Source: Lactobacillus sp. UCMA15818 (GTDB lineage: Bacteria; Bacillota; Bacilli; Lactobacillales; Lactobacillaceae). Taken from it: a DNA stretch of 59,560 bases. Positions 1-9,130 of this stretch are shown here, piece after piece. The translations under genes and the position numbers were made by a program. How positions within the stretch are numbered: position 1 is the first letter of the stretch; each line of letters opens with the position of its first letter. The notes beneath the pieces were generated by a model. The model saw nothing but the letters and a program-made list of their open reading frames with translations. It searched no databases and was not told the DNA's origin. Where the stretch lies: contig NZ_VJYB01000011.1 of the NCBI RefSeq assembly GCF_030400225.1, forward strand, positions 1 to 59,560, given 5' to 3'.

Positions 1-127
1 TGGATTGATTTTTACAATAAACGTCGTATTAAAACAAAACTGAACGGTAAGTCACCGGTAAAGTACCGGGAACTCGCCGTTCAGAAAGTAGCATAAATCA
101 TATGTCCAATTTTAAGGGTTCACTTCA
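1..127 (+). mobile_element. 3' end of an IS3-family (IS150-type) element
   Basis: The window opens inside an IS3-type orfB. The frame from base 1 to the stop at 94-96 encodes the typical integrase C-terminus (FYNKRRI ... GKSPVKYRE). A right inverted repeat ends near base 127; its reverse complement starts TGAAGTGAACCC. The matching left end (TAAAGTGAACCC) and start of orfA lie at the far end of the window in the same orientation, so both fragments may belong to one element interrupted by the window boundary. Confidence 0.85.
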
Positions 128-205
128 ATGATAAGAATGAGTAGTAGTTATTTTTTGTTAGATTGGAGAGTATAAAATAGTTTGTGTAAATGAATAAAAA
201 TCCTA

Positions 206-729
206 TTGAAAAGGGAATCCCTTCCCCGTATGATTAAATCGTCAAACCAAACCAAAACGGAGGGATTCCCCATGGACCAGTTTACCAAAGATTTAACCAA
301 AACTCTATTATCAAATGGAGATGTTAAAGAACTTTTTCGTCAACAACTCGAAACAGCTATTAATCGAATCTTGCAAGCTGAACTAACAGCTTTGCTTGGT
401 TATGATCCTTATGACCGCTGCGGCTTTAATTCGGGCAATTCTCGCAATGGCCAGTATTATCGCTTAATTGACTCTGAATATGGTAAGTTGAAGATTGCTG
501 TGCCGCGTGACGTAAGGGCCATTTTCATAACCACCTGCTTCCAGCCTATTCTCGTCGTCAGGACGCTTTAGAAACAACAGTCATTCAGCTTTATTCCAAG
601 GGCGTTACGACCCGTGAAATTGCAGATTTGATTGAAAAAATGTATGGCTCTTATTATTCACCTACTACTGTTTCTAATATCACTGCTCAGGTAACAAAAC
701 AGATTGAAGCTTTTCATCAACGAGCTATT
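206..729 (+). pseudogene. IS256-family transposase, N-terminal part (frameshifted)
   Basis: The likely start is the ATG at 272 (MDQFTKDLTK), behind the AACGGAGGGATT ribosome binding site. The product has the IS256 N-terminal signature (LLGYDPYDR, then NSRNGQY). At about 515 a base has been lost: the annotated frame ends at 571, but another frame continues with GHFHNHLLPAYSRRQDALETT through to the IS1182 insertion at 730. The gene therefore carried a frameshift in addition to the insertion. The C-terminal half resumes after 2525. Confidence 0.85.
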
Positions 730-2373
730 GGGGCTGTGCCATAAGTCCTTCAAAATAGAAGAGATTAGTGAAAATCGTTCTTTGATTTTCACTAATCTCT
801 TCTTTTTGTTTATAAAACAGTTATAATTGGTGCCTTTCGCCACCAATTTTCTAATATTCATTGCCATCAAGGCAATTCCAGCTTCCCTTTTTACCTTCTC
901 AAGACCTCTAACCGAAAATTTTTTAAAACCCAAACAAGCCTTCAATCCACCAAAAACTGATTCAACATCTATTTTACGTTGTCCGTAAATTGAACCAGTT
1001 TGGTGATTTGAAAGCAACTTGCGTTCCTTAGCTTTGAAATACTCCCATGCGCTATTAATACTTATTTTACGAGGATTTCCGTTTTTAGTGAATGCTCGGT
1101 GATCAATTTTAAAATCGTTATCGTATTTGTTTGCCTGATACTCTTTAAATTCACGTACAAATCCGTACTTATCTTTGCGCTTACGGTAAGCATAAAAACT
1201 AAATCTAACTCCCTGCAGATCAATAAAATAATCGTCTTTAGGATGATACGCCCAATTCATGACCTTACGGTCATCACTTTTCCATTTGCGACTATTTTCT
1301 TTTAACATTGTCCCATATGGAATTAACGCTGTATGTTCAGGTAATTCATCTTCGAGATATCGATAATTTGATTCTGAACCGTATCCTGCATCAGCCACAA
1401 TATACTTACCTAAAGTTCCAGCTGCTTTTTGTTGCTGTAAAAAAGGAATTAATGTTTTGGTATCTCCTGGATTTTGAAAAATGCCGAAGGCAGTTACAAA
1501 TTGTTTACTTGTGGCGATTTGTAGATTATAAGCCGGTTTTAGCTGTCCGTTGAGCATTGGATCTTCCTTAACACGCATGAAAGTTGCATCATGATCTGTT
1601 TTTGAATAACTATTTCTTTTACCATAAATTCTGGTTTGTATTTTATGAGCTAATAATTTAGTTTGCCGTAACTTAAGTTTTCGTTTTAAAGATTTTAGTT
1701 TTCGACGCCTTGACTTGTCTGGGTTTGGAGAGATATGTTCTTTTTCAATCTTTTTATTCAAATCTTTCAAGTCATTTTCTAACCGCAAGGTAATTTCATC
1801 AAGCATTTCTAAAGTAAGATCTGTCTCTGCTGGGAGCTGACACTTAAACTTAGCGTCATTTAATTCTTCCAGAAGGGTTATAATCGCAGAGCGATTAAGC
1901 TTGTCAAAACGAATCGTATTCTTACGCCAAACAAAACTATATTTATTGGCATCAGCTAAAATTTTAGTCCCGTCAATAAAAGTAACTTCATCAATAAAAT
2001 TGTTTTGTTTCAGATATTTGGTTAGTTTTAGAATACATTGATTAATCAAGCTCTCAACTTCATCTGAAATTCTAAAACGACAAATTGTTCGGTAGGCTGG
2101 AACCTGTTCTTGTGTCAGCCAACGGGCTGCCAAATTCTCTTCTGCCAAGGTATTAATACGGCGACTACTAAAGATACCTTTTGTGTACGCAAACAAAATT
2201 AATTTTAAAAGTACACGCAGATCATACTTACGCGGTCGTCCAAAGATGTAAGGATCATTAATTTTAAGGTCTTCAACTATTTGATTAATCATCCGTGCAG
2301 GATGATTTTCTTTTGGCTCCCAGTCAGTTTTAATACTAAGTACAGTCTGATTTATGTTATAATTATTGTACAT
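658..2373 (-). CDS. IS1182-family transposase
   Basis: Full-length DDE transposase of the IS1182 family. It starts at the ATG at 2373, with an AT-rich upstream region inside the element. The N-terminal DUF772-like part contains the GRPRKYD motif, the middle carries FIDGTKILADANKYSF, and the C-terminal DDE domain has VADAGYGSE and the VESVFGGLKACLGFKKFSVRG stretch. The frame runs over the right inverted repeat at 730-748 and stops about 70 bp outside, so its last 24 or so residues come from host IS256 DNA. A related C-terminal remnant lies at 40757-41050. The gene looks intact. Confidence 0.9.
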   Translation of the reverse strand: MYNNYNINQTVLSIKTDWEPKENHPARMINQIVEDLKINDPYIFGRPRKYDLRVLLKLILFAYTKGIFSSRRINTLAEENLAARWLTQEQVPAYRTICRFRISDEVESLINQCILKLTKYLKQNNFIDEVTFIDGTKILADANKYSFVWRKNTIRFDKLNRSAIITLLEELNDAKFKCQLPAETDLTLEMLDEITLRLENDLKDLNKKIEKEHISPNPDKSRRRKLKSLKRKLKLRQTKLLAHKIQTRIYGKRNSYSKTDHDATFMRVKEDPMLNGQLKPAYNLQIATSKQFVTAFGIFQNPGDTKTLIPFLQQQKAAGTLGKYIVADAGYGSESNYRYLEDELPEHTALIPYGTMLKENSRKWKSDDRKVMNWAYHPKDDYFIDLQGVRFSFYAYRKRKDKYGFVREFKEYQANKYDNDFKIDHRAFTKNGNPRKISINSAWEYFKAKERKLLSNHQTGSIYGQRKIDVESVFGGLKACLGFKKFSVRGLEKVKREAGIALMAMNIRKLVAKGTNYNCFINKKKRLVKIKERFSLISSILKDLWHSPNSSLMKSFNLFCYLSSDIRNSSR

Positions 2374-2525
2374 TTTGATTATCCTTTCTATAGGGGTATT
2401 GTTTTTGAAAGTACTGGCTGTAACCAGTGCTTTTTTATTTTTAATTATACCAAAAGAGCTTCACCAGAAAAATCATTACTTTCTCTGGTGAAGCTCTTTC
2501 ACTTAGGGACTTATGGCACAGCCCC
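730..2525 (-). mobile_element. IS1182-family element inserted in IS256
   Basis: Perfect 19-bp terminal inverted repeats, GGGGCTGTGCCATAAGTCC, lie at 730-748 and (inverted) 2507-2525, enclosing one transposase on the minus strand. A hairpin at each end (GAGATTAGTGAAAATC repeat pair near 760-800 and the CACCAGAAA/TTTCTCTGGTG pair near 2460-2490) is typical of this group. No clear target duplication is seen, and some IS256 codons appear to be missing at the junction. Confidence 0.9.
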
Positions 2526-3224
2526 TTCTTAGATGCAACTTACCTACCTCTACGCCGTGATTCAGTTCAAAGAGAGGCAGTCTATATTGCTTTAGGTATT
2601 ACACCTGTCGGCATCAAAGAAGTTCTTGATTATCGAATCGCTCCAAGTGAAAACGCAGGAGTTTGGTCAGAAATGGCAGAAGATCTTAAACAACGAGGAT
2701 TAAAGCAAGTCCAGTTGATCATCGCAGATGGAATGGTTGGTCTGCAGCCAGCATTATTGCACGCTTTCCCGAAAGCCAAATTCCAAAGATGCCTAGTACA
2801 TGTTATGCGTAATATTGGTTCGCATGTGCGTTTAAAAGATCGTGAAGCAATCTTAAATGATTTTAAAGAATTGCATTCAGCGACCGATGTAACTGCAGCA
2901 CACAAGATCTTAAATGATTTTTATGGTGCTTGGGAGAAACTGTATTCTAATCTGATCCAGCAACTTAAATCCATTGAAAATGAACTCTTAGCTTTCTTGA
3001 GCTTTCCTCCTGCTATTCGACCAACAATTTATTCAACCAATATCTTAGAATCACTGAACAAAAGAATTAAACGCAGGACCAAACCCAAAGAACAGTTTCC
3101 AAACGAAAAATCTTTAGACAATTTTATCGGAGTTCAAGTCATAAGCTACAACGAAAAATACTTTAATCGTAGTCATCGTGGTTTTGGTCAAGTCAAAGAC
3201 ACGTTAGAATCACTTTTCGATTAA
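2526..3224 (+). pseudogene. IS256-family transposase, C-terminal part
   Basis: The frame resumes immediately after the IS1182 repeat with LDATYLPLRRDSVQ (the first catalytic Asp region), continues through VQLIIADGMVGLQPALLHAFP (second Asp, with FQRCLVHVMRN) and ends with the STNILESLNKRIKRR catalytic Glu region. All three DDE regions are readable. The piece has no usable start and is separated from its N-terminus, so it is a pseudogene. Confidence 0.9.
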
Positions 3225-3283
3225 TAGTTTAATTTTACAGGGGAAAGGGATTCCCATTTACACAAACTTCTTGACACTCCCTT

Positions 3284-3793
3284 TTTGATATTATAGAGTC
3301 TATTGATAAGCTAAGTCCAAAAAGTGATGAATTTAGATACACAACTGATGTAAGAGGTAAATATAATTTACCAATTGACTTCACTGACGATAGGGAATCC
3401 CCTAAGGTAATAAACCTAATAGTCCTTGGCCAATATTTGAACTATATATATTTACATTTATGTAGTTTGTATTTCATATTAGAAGACAACAAATGCTCCC
3501 TTTTTTCAGGTACTATTTTCGGAAACCCCCATGTTAAGGGTCTACTGTATGGTGTAGTTCATTCAAGCATTAGTAGGACACTTAATAGTGCTTCTGAAGA
3601 TCAGATTTCAGAAGAAATAAGAAACTGTATTTCAAGTGTAATAGCAAACAATAATTTAAAAATTGAATCTAGAGATATTAAAGTTGATAAATCTGATGAT
3701 GGTTATCAAGTTTTGCTGGATAGTTCAGCGCTATTTATGATTTTTGAAAATGATGAATCATGGTTTTTAAAAACAAGACCATTAATTAGATGA
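3284..3793 (+). pseudogene. Hypothetical protein, 5'-truncated by the IS256 element
   Basis: The frame is open from the IS256 right end to the stop at 3791-3793, with no credible start near the IS; the first internal ATG is at 3437. The upstream part (KLSPKSDEFRYTTDVRGKY) has the dp.g..FRYp.d..G pattern found in some HEPN-like or uncharacterised accessory proteins, but the family is not securely recognised. About 169 residues remain. The AT-rich base composition is unlike the flanking IS and suggests the remains of an independent accessory gene. Confidence 0.55.
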
Positions 3794-3894
3794 ACGCAAA
3801 GTTGAAGCTCTAAAAGAAGGGTATACTTACGTGATCATTATTCAATAAAATCAACTCCATTAACTTTTTTATCAAGTGTACCAAAGAAAACGAA

Positions 3895-4533
3895 CTATAG
3901 GGATAACCTTTCCTCCTCTGCATGATACTTTTCAATCCGATACAAAGTAATGGGAGCAATCCCTAACATTCTGGCAATCTGTCTCTTCGTGAGATCAGCT
4001 TTGCCGGTTTTTTTTTGGTCTAACAGCTTACAAGCTTCTTTGTAAATATAACGCTTTTGGCGATTAGGGGAATTGGGCCCATACTCACGGACCTTTCCTT
4101 TATACTTACCTTGTTTTTTAGCAATCTCAATTCCTTGTCGTTGGCGCTCGCGGATTGTTTCGCGTTCTTCCTGGGCAATATATTTGTAAAGCTCAACAAT
4201 AATGTTAGTAATCAGGTTTCGTAGATTAGGATCCTCAACGCCAGCAAAGCTTGGTAAATTTAAAACATTTAATGTAGCGTTTTGGCGGCGGATTGCTTCG
4301 ATAATATCGGTCAGATCTTTAGAGTTACGACCTAAGCGATCCAAGCTAACGACAATTACTTCATCATCATCACGCAAATAGTTCAGCATTTTTTGCAGCT
4401 GGGGACGATCAGCATCTTTACCAGAAATTTTTTCCTGGAAGATTTTGGTCACTCCAGCACTTTTTAGTTGTTCAAGTTGGCGTGCTAGATTTTGATCTCG
4501 GGTACTAACACGCGCATAACCAATTTTAGTCAT
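3895..4533 (-). CDS. Serine recombinase / resolvase (Pin-like), 212 aa
   Basis: Small serine recombinase acting on plasmid or inversion sites. It starts MTKIGYARVSTRDQNLARQL, with the catalytic Ser at about residue 10 and the arginine-rich SLDRLGRNSKDL block at about 64-75. The C-terminal region (ADLTKRQIARMLGI) is a Hin-like helix-turn-helix. Its length is close to that of plasmid resolvases. A good AGGTGC-type site precedes the ATG at 4533. It lies back-to-back with the toxin-antitoxin pair that follows, a common arrangement on Lactobacillus and Pediococcus plasmids, and probably resolves multimers. It differs clearly from the transposon resolvase at 36221. Confidence 0.9.
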   Translation of the reverse strand: MTKIGYARVSTRDQNLARQLEQLKSAGVTKIFQEKISGKDADRPQLQKMLNYLRDDDEVIVVSLDRLGRNSKDLTDIIEAIRRQNATLNVLNLPSFAGVEDPNLRNLITNIIVELYKYIAQEERETIRERQRQGIEIAKKQGKYKGKVREYGPNSPNRQKRYIYKEACKLLDQKKTGKADLTKRQIARMLGIAPITLYRIEKYHAEEERLSL

Positions 4534-4650
4534 TTTCAGAGCACCTCCGGGTCACTTATATGTAACTAATAATAATGCACTTTCTAGATAGTTACAATAG
4601 GGTACACTCCAAACGCACACTTATTAGTTTTTAACCATTTTACAGCAATG

Positions 4651-4667
4651 TTATAACATGTTATAAT
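4651..4667 (+). promoter_or_regulatory. Palindromic operator overlapping the toxin-antitoxin promoter
   Basis: TTATAACATGTTATAA (4651-4666) is a perfect 16-bp palindrome that contains the putative -10 element TATAAT (4662-4667), 26 bp upstream of the antitoxin ATG. An autorepressing AbrB-type antitoxin binding its own promoter would fit, but this is inference. Confidence 0.6.
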
Positions 4668-4692
4668 TTAAAGAAAAAAGAGGTGCATAAAT

Positions 4693-4944
4693 ATGCCTGA
4701 ACTAACAATACGTAGAATTGGAAATTCCACTGGTAGCATTTTCCCTAAATATCTTGGCCTAAACGAAGGAGATAAAATAGAGTACAAACAAGATGGTCAA
4801 AAATTGATTTTAGATCTTGAATCTATAAATATCAAACGTGATCGAGAAATGATTGAAAAAAGCTTTGAGGATTTTGAAAAAGGAAAATGGATTAATGAAG
4901 AAGCTATGAAACAAAAGTTTGGAAAATATGGTTGGGGCAAATAA
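4693..4944 (+). CDS. AbrB/MazE-type antitoxin, 83 aa
   Basis: The protein begins MPELTIRRIGNSTGSIFPK, the SpoVT-AbrB swapped-hairpin DNA-binding fold (IRxxGNSxG...P). An acidic tail rich in Glu, Asp and Lys probably wraps the toxin. An AAAGAGGTGC ribosome site precedes the ATG. Its stop codon overlaps the start of the downstream toxin (TAATG), indicating translational coupling, and the palindrome upstream suggests autoregulation. Confidence 0.85.
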   Translation: MPELTIRRIGNSTGSIFPKYLGLNEGDKIEYKQDGQKLILDLESINIKRDREMIEKSFEDFEKGKWINEEAMKQKFGKYGWGK

Positions 4945-5249
4945 TGTATGAACTAAGATATTCAGAATCATTTCAAAAATCATTAGAAGCTACAATATCA
5001 TATTGGCAACAAAAACTTGAACTATCAGATGATAAAATCAGCGAGTTTGTTTCTAGTATTTATAAAAGTACAGAAGCGTTGAAACGGTATCCATACCTAG
5101 CCGAAAATATAGCAACAAAATATGGTTTTAATCAACCAACATACCGTGTAGTCATAGGTAAAAGTTACGCGTTCTTTTATAGAGTTAACCAGAAAAAAGT
5201 TGAGATAGGTTCACTATATAACACTAAACAGATGAAAGTTAGCTTTTAA
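4944..5249 (+). CDS. ParE/RelE-family toxin, 101 aa
   Basis: The protein MYELRYSESFQKSLEATIS has the layout of the RelE/ParE superfamily: an N-terminal strand, two helices (KSLEATISYWQQ and a second ending EALKRYPY), then the C-terminal sheet with YRVVIGKSYAFFYRV. The start at 4944 is preferred over an upstream 4932 start because it is coupled to the antitoxin stop. Such toxins are mRNA interferases or gyrase poisons; the target here cannot be assigned. It lies immediately before the ISL3 remnant. Confidence 0.8.
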   Translation: MYELRYSESFQKSLEATISYWQQKLELSDDKISEFVSSIYKSTEALKRYPYLAENIATKYGFNQPTYRVVIGKSYAFFYRVNQKKVEIGSLYNTKQMKVSF

Positions 5250-6447
5250 GGGGTCTCCGTCAAATCGTATTGGTGAAGCCATGAAGTCCTCTGAATAGGG
5301 GGCTTCTTTATTTTACAATTAAAAGAATTCTGGCATAAAAATGATCCATGTTTTTGAATCCGTAACAGATCCGTTTAAGTGCTTTGATTTTACGATTGAT
5401 TCCTTCGATAGGTCCATTGGAAAGTGATGATTCACAGCTGTTTGAAACATATTTTAGATTTTTCTTTAGGGTTGTAATTGAAGTATCCATTGGAGATTGT
5501 TGTTTTTGGTAATTAGTTAGAACTTGTCTGAGCTTTTTTGAATCTTGTTTTTTAATTGCTTCTTGGATTTGGTGAGCTGTTTCATAGGTGTATTTAAGCT
5601 TTGAATTAGTACTAAGCCCTAAATCAATCAGGTTCTGTTGCGTCATATATTCGTTAAGCCCTCTGAAGTATTGTGTTTTTGAACGATTGATTTTTTCAGT
5701 ATCTTTATGAAACAAACGCCAATTGATTTTTAAAGCTTTGTAAATCCGGCTATACTTATCGCTTTGTTGCTTTAAAATTGTAACCCTAAGCTGATCGAAA
5801 GCCCGATTTACCAATTGAACAATGTGAAAGCGATCAATAATGATTTTAGCATGCGGGAAAAGTCGTCTGATGAAAAGCTGGTAATTGGCATTTAAATCAA
5901 TGACAACCGATTTGACAGCTGAACGTTCCTCTAGAGAATAGCGATTTTCAAAGTAAGCACAAATATTTTTAGACAAGCGGTCATCAAGAATTGAGATCAA
6001 ATTGTGTTTTTTGGCATCGATGGCAATAAATGAATACGATCTGGCAACTGATTTGAATTCGTCAAAACAAAGATGTTCAGGAAGTTTGGCTAGGCGCTGA
6101 GGCCTTTGAAAATCATGATATAAAATCCGTGTAACTGAACTAGGAGAGATCCCGACTAGTTTGGCAATCGTCGTAACAGGGAGTGATTGTTTGGCTAATT
6201 TAACAACAGCAGATTTGAGACCTCTGGTAAGAGAATGATTCTTTTCAACGATTGGAGTGTTGGCACCACAAGTAGTCTGACAAGATTTACAAAAATAACT
6301 TTGTTTTCGCAGATACAATAAATTCATTGGGCCATTGAGTGTCGGCAAACGGAGTTTTGTCAAAGTAGTACCATTTTTAATCAGCGATGCAAAACCACAG
6401 TGAGGGCAACGAGAAAACTGATAACTAAGGCGAGCATGGATTTTCGC
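5250..6447 (-). pseudogene. ISL3-family transposase, N-terminally truncated
   Basis: The long frame from about 6447 down to 5308 encodes an ISL3 transposase. It has an N-terminal zinc-finger remnant (RCPHCG, then a second pair in CKSCQTTC), a helix-turn-helix (TTIAKLVGISPSSVTRIL) and the DDE domain (FDEFKSV, VVIDLNANYQLFIRRLFPHA, SLSNGPIEGINRKIKALKR). The first 45 or so residues are missing because at about 6440 the sequence changes abruptly to an IS30 fragment. The left-end repeat seems to start directly after the toxin gene (GGTCTCCGTCAAATC). Confidence 0.85.
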
Positions 6448-6579
6448 AATTTACCAAATGCTTTAGTTCAACAAGTCAGTAGCCGGCGTAATCATATTCC
6501 AAGAAAATCATTAAATTATAAAACACCAATTGAGGTATTCATGGAAAATATCACAGATAAACAGTTATGTTATTTCTAA
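6433..6579 (+). pseudogene. IS30-family transposase, C-terminal remnant
   Basis: About 45 codons ending at the TAA at 6577-6579 read NLPNALVQQVSSRRNHIPRK, then SLNYKTPIEVF. This is the C-terminal tail of an IS30 transposase different from ISLpl1. Its left side is joined to the ISL3 remnant, and its right side abuts the truncated flavoprotein gene, so it is a footprint of a rearrangement. Confidence 0.8.
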
Positions 6580-6593
6580 CTTAATTTGACATT

Positions 6594-7678
6594 TCAAGAC
6601 TGATAATCAATATACTGTTCAAAATTGTTTTTAGTTGTCCAAATGACTCTAATTTTTCGTCTTTTAATATATTGCTGTGCCAATCCCAGTAATGGTGCAA
6701 TACCAGTGCCCATACCAATCATGATAAGCGGTGCTTGACTTTTATCTTGTTCAATGATTGATGAAAATTGTCCAAAAGGCCCTTCCAACAATACTTTATC
6801 CCCTCTTTTTAGAGTACTTAAGCTCTGTGTAAAGTCCCCTAGTTTACGAATCGTAAAAACAATTGGATGATCTATATTGGGAATATTGGTAACAGAGAAT
6901 GGATGCGGCTCACTGGAGATACCATTAACACCTTCAAAAGATAAAAAGAAGTAATCACCGGCTTGATATATTACATCATTGTTTGTCAGTTTGATTTGTA
7001 CTTGTATTACTGTTGGACTAATGCTTACGGTATCAAACACATATCCTAAAGACGTATTTCTATTACAAATTACGTGATGCCACAAATAACTACTAATAAT
7101 CACAAATGTATACGTGTCAAATAACAACATAAATGAAGTATGGATATTAATCCTACCAATAAGATGAACATGCAACCGAATTAATACAATCGCCAAAAGG
7201 TTTAAACGATGGATCCAAAGAGACAATTCATGTTTTAAAAAACTTGTAATTTTCTTTTTATATCATTTGCTATCTTAAAATGATCTACAATCCAACCGGA
7301 CATAAAGAAGATTGAATAAAGGGCAACCCCAAAGGCCATATACCAAGCTGCCTCACCTGACAAAGTAATCCATTGATCCATAGATAATAAATAATGCCAG
7401 TGAATAAATCCGAGTAACAGAGCTCCAATGCCAAGAAAACTATGCACAAAATATAATGCAGGAAGTCCAATTAATTGATCCAGCCATCTAGGTCTCAGCG
7501 ATAAATAAACTTCAAAAAGCCACCAAGAATAGGCAATTACCCCGATGTCAATCAAAAACAATTGATTGATGCTAGAAGTAAGCATTGTATGGTTAATCAA
7601 CAGAATTAAAGGTAGTGGAAATATTACCATCGCTGTGAACCAAAGAGTATATAATGCCAAAGGGTATCTTTTTAACAA
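6594..7678 (-). pseudogene. Ferric-reductase-like transmembrane flavoprotein, frameshifted and 3'-truncated
   Basis: Two frames make one gene. Frame one (7678-7235, 147 aa) holds about four membrane helices with paired His (LYFVHSFLG, IHWHY) of a ferric-reductase haem/membrane domain. Frame two (7226-6594) continues with another membrane segment (HRLNLLAIVLIRLHVHLIGRI), an FAD-binding region (GDYFFLSFEG, EPHPFSVTN) and an NAD-binding GMGTGIAPLLG. One T lost in the T-run at about 7243 restores the frame if added back. The C-terminal NAD domain is cut at 6594 next to the IS30 fragment. It probably passed NAD(P)H electrons outward, together with the adjacent flavodoxin. Confidence 0.8.
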
Positions 7679-7699
7679 ACTGTCAACTCCCTATTCAAT

Positions 7700-8359
7700 T
7701 TAATAACCGAGTTTAGCTAACCATCTATTCACACGACTATGATCATTATCCACTGCTGATCCCGTGACAGAAAAGCCTTTTAAAAAATGAGATTGTGGAT
7801 AATATCTTTTTATAATTTGTAATGAATCACCCCATCCCGATCCTTCATTTGTTGAAAACGGAATAATAGTCTTACCGTTTAAATTCTCATGATCCATAAA
7901 AGTTCTAACAATCATAGGGGGCTCATTCCACCAAATAGGATAACCAATAAAGATTGTTCGATATTTAGAAACATCATGAAGCTTTCCTTTTATTGATGGT
8001 CTCAAATTATTTTGCTGTTCTCTTTGTGCCTGATCAACAGTTCTCTGATAATTTTTGGGATATGGTTTGGCAGGAACAATCTCATATTGGTCTCCATGAG
8101 TCTTATCTGAAATAAACATCGCCAGTTGTTTTGTATGTCCGATTTTGAGATGAACATTTGGATAATTAGTTCCGGAACGTGAAAAATAAATAATTAAAGG
8201 TTTCTTTTGACTACTAGCTGATGACGTCGTCCCTTTCCTTTTAGTAGCAGAACGAATATCATTTGAATCTCGAAAATGCGTGTAACCTTGATTGATGTCG
8301 ATAACTACTACTAGAATAAAAAGAAAAGAACAAAGTACAGCAAAAACTACTTTTCGCAT
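7700..8359 (-). CDS. Membrane-anchored flavodoxin-like protein, 219 aa
   Basis: An N-terminal hydrophobic segment (FAVLCSFLFILVVVIDI, residues 5-21) is followed by a Ser/Thr-rich linker and a flavodoxin domain. That domain carries an FMN phosphate-binding start (IIYFSRSGTNYPN), a YPIWWNEPP loop and a STNEGSGWGDSL loop near the isoalloxazine. The topology predicts an extracytoplasmic FMN carrier anchored to the membrane. It is 22 bp from the flavoprotein and 41 bp from the SDR, all on one strand, which suggests one redox operon. The flavodoxin looks intact although both neighbours are broken. Confidence 0.85.
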   Translation of the reverse strand: MRKVVFAVLCSFLFILVVVIDINQGYTHFRDSNDIRSATKRKGTTSSASSQKKPLIIYFSRSGTNYPNVHLKIGHTKQLAMFISDKTHGDQYEIVPAKPYPKNYQRTVDQAQREQQNNLRPSIKGKLHDVSKYRTIFIGYPIWWNEPPMIVRTFMDHENLNGKTIIPFSTNEGSGWGDSLQIIKRYYPQSHFLKGFSVTGSAVDNDHSRVNRWLAKLGY

Positions 8360-8400
8360 TTGATTGCCTTCTTCATTCTTATCTTTGTTTTTTTACTTGA

Positions 8401-8961
8401 TCACCAAGGTTGTGTTGTTGGCCCAACAGTAAATTCATTAACATTGACATCGTTTGGTTGATCAATCGCAAAAGCAACAACTGATGCAACTCGATCTGGT
8501 GTGATACCATATTGTTCATAAATCGAATCAAAATCTTGAGCTGATTGTTTATCAGTAATAGCCCCCAACAATTCAGTATTGATAGCTGCCGGATATAATG
8601 TAGCGGTCCTAATATTCGTTTTTTCTTGCGCTGATTCCATACGCAGAACTTCCATTAAATCACGAACTGCCCACTTGGTTGCGCCATAAACGGCACCGCC
8701 TGGATAAGCTTTTAAACCGGCAACAGATGATGTAGCAATAATATGTCCTGACTTCTGAGCTATAAATTCTGGCAGAACAGCAGCAATACCATTTAAAACT
8801 CCCTTAATGTTAATATCAATCATGTTATTCCACTCATTAATTTTTAAAGCTGATAGAGGAGCGATGGGCATAATGCCAGCATTTAAAAAGATTACATCAA
8901 CATGTCCATAAATCTTTTTGGCCAATGACACGAGTACTTTATTTTCTTCAAGCTCCCAAGG
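8401..8961 (-). pseudogene. Short-chain dehydrogenase/reductase, N-terminally truncated
   Basis: The retained part carries the SDR signatures FLNAGIM (NNAG motif), IIATSSVAG with the catalytic Ser, and YGATKW (Tyr and Lys of the YxxxK motif). The TGxxxGxG cofactor loop and first strand are absent: the frame stays open to about 8961, where IS30 sequence begins. About 185 of 245 residues remain. The next in-frame GTG (8931) is not a convincing start. NAD(P)-dependent oxidoreductase of unknown substrate, probably non-functional. Confidence 0.85.
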
Positions 8962-9130
8962 TAGATTGTAAAATTAATCTGAACGCTTTTAGAAAAAATA
9001 CCAGCCCTTAAAGAATGTGCTTACCACAAACACATTCTTTAAGGGCTGGTATTTTTTCTAGTATAACCATTCTAAAAGAATTAAAATCGCATCCTTTTGT
9101 GAATTAGAACTGCCCAATTTCCGATCAGTT
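8962..9130 (+). mobile_element. IS30-family left-end remnant
   Basis: The segment starts GGTAGATTGTAAAATTAATC, as in the intact IS30 at 10221. It continues with an equivalent long hairpin (ATACCAGCCCTTAAAGAATG and its inverse at about 9030-9055) and the first codons of a transposase (TITILKELKS-like, then decayed). Sequence similarity is lost at about 9130. It removed the start of the SDR gene. Confidence 0.75.

Larger units (their letters stand above)
166..3281 (+). mobile_element. Defective IS256-family element split by an IS1182-type insertion
   Basis: Imperfect terminal inverted repeats share TTTGTGTAAATG, at about 181 on the left and, inverted, at about 3255 on the right. Inside are two pieces of an IS256 transposase separated by a complete IS1182-like element (730-2525). 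The flanking 8-bp sequences do not match, so no target duplication is recognisable. The element is dead: its transposase has a frameshift and is interrupted. Confidence 0.8.
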
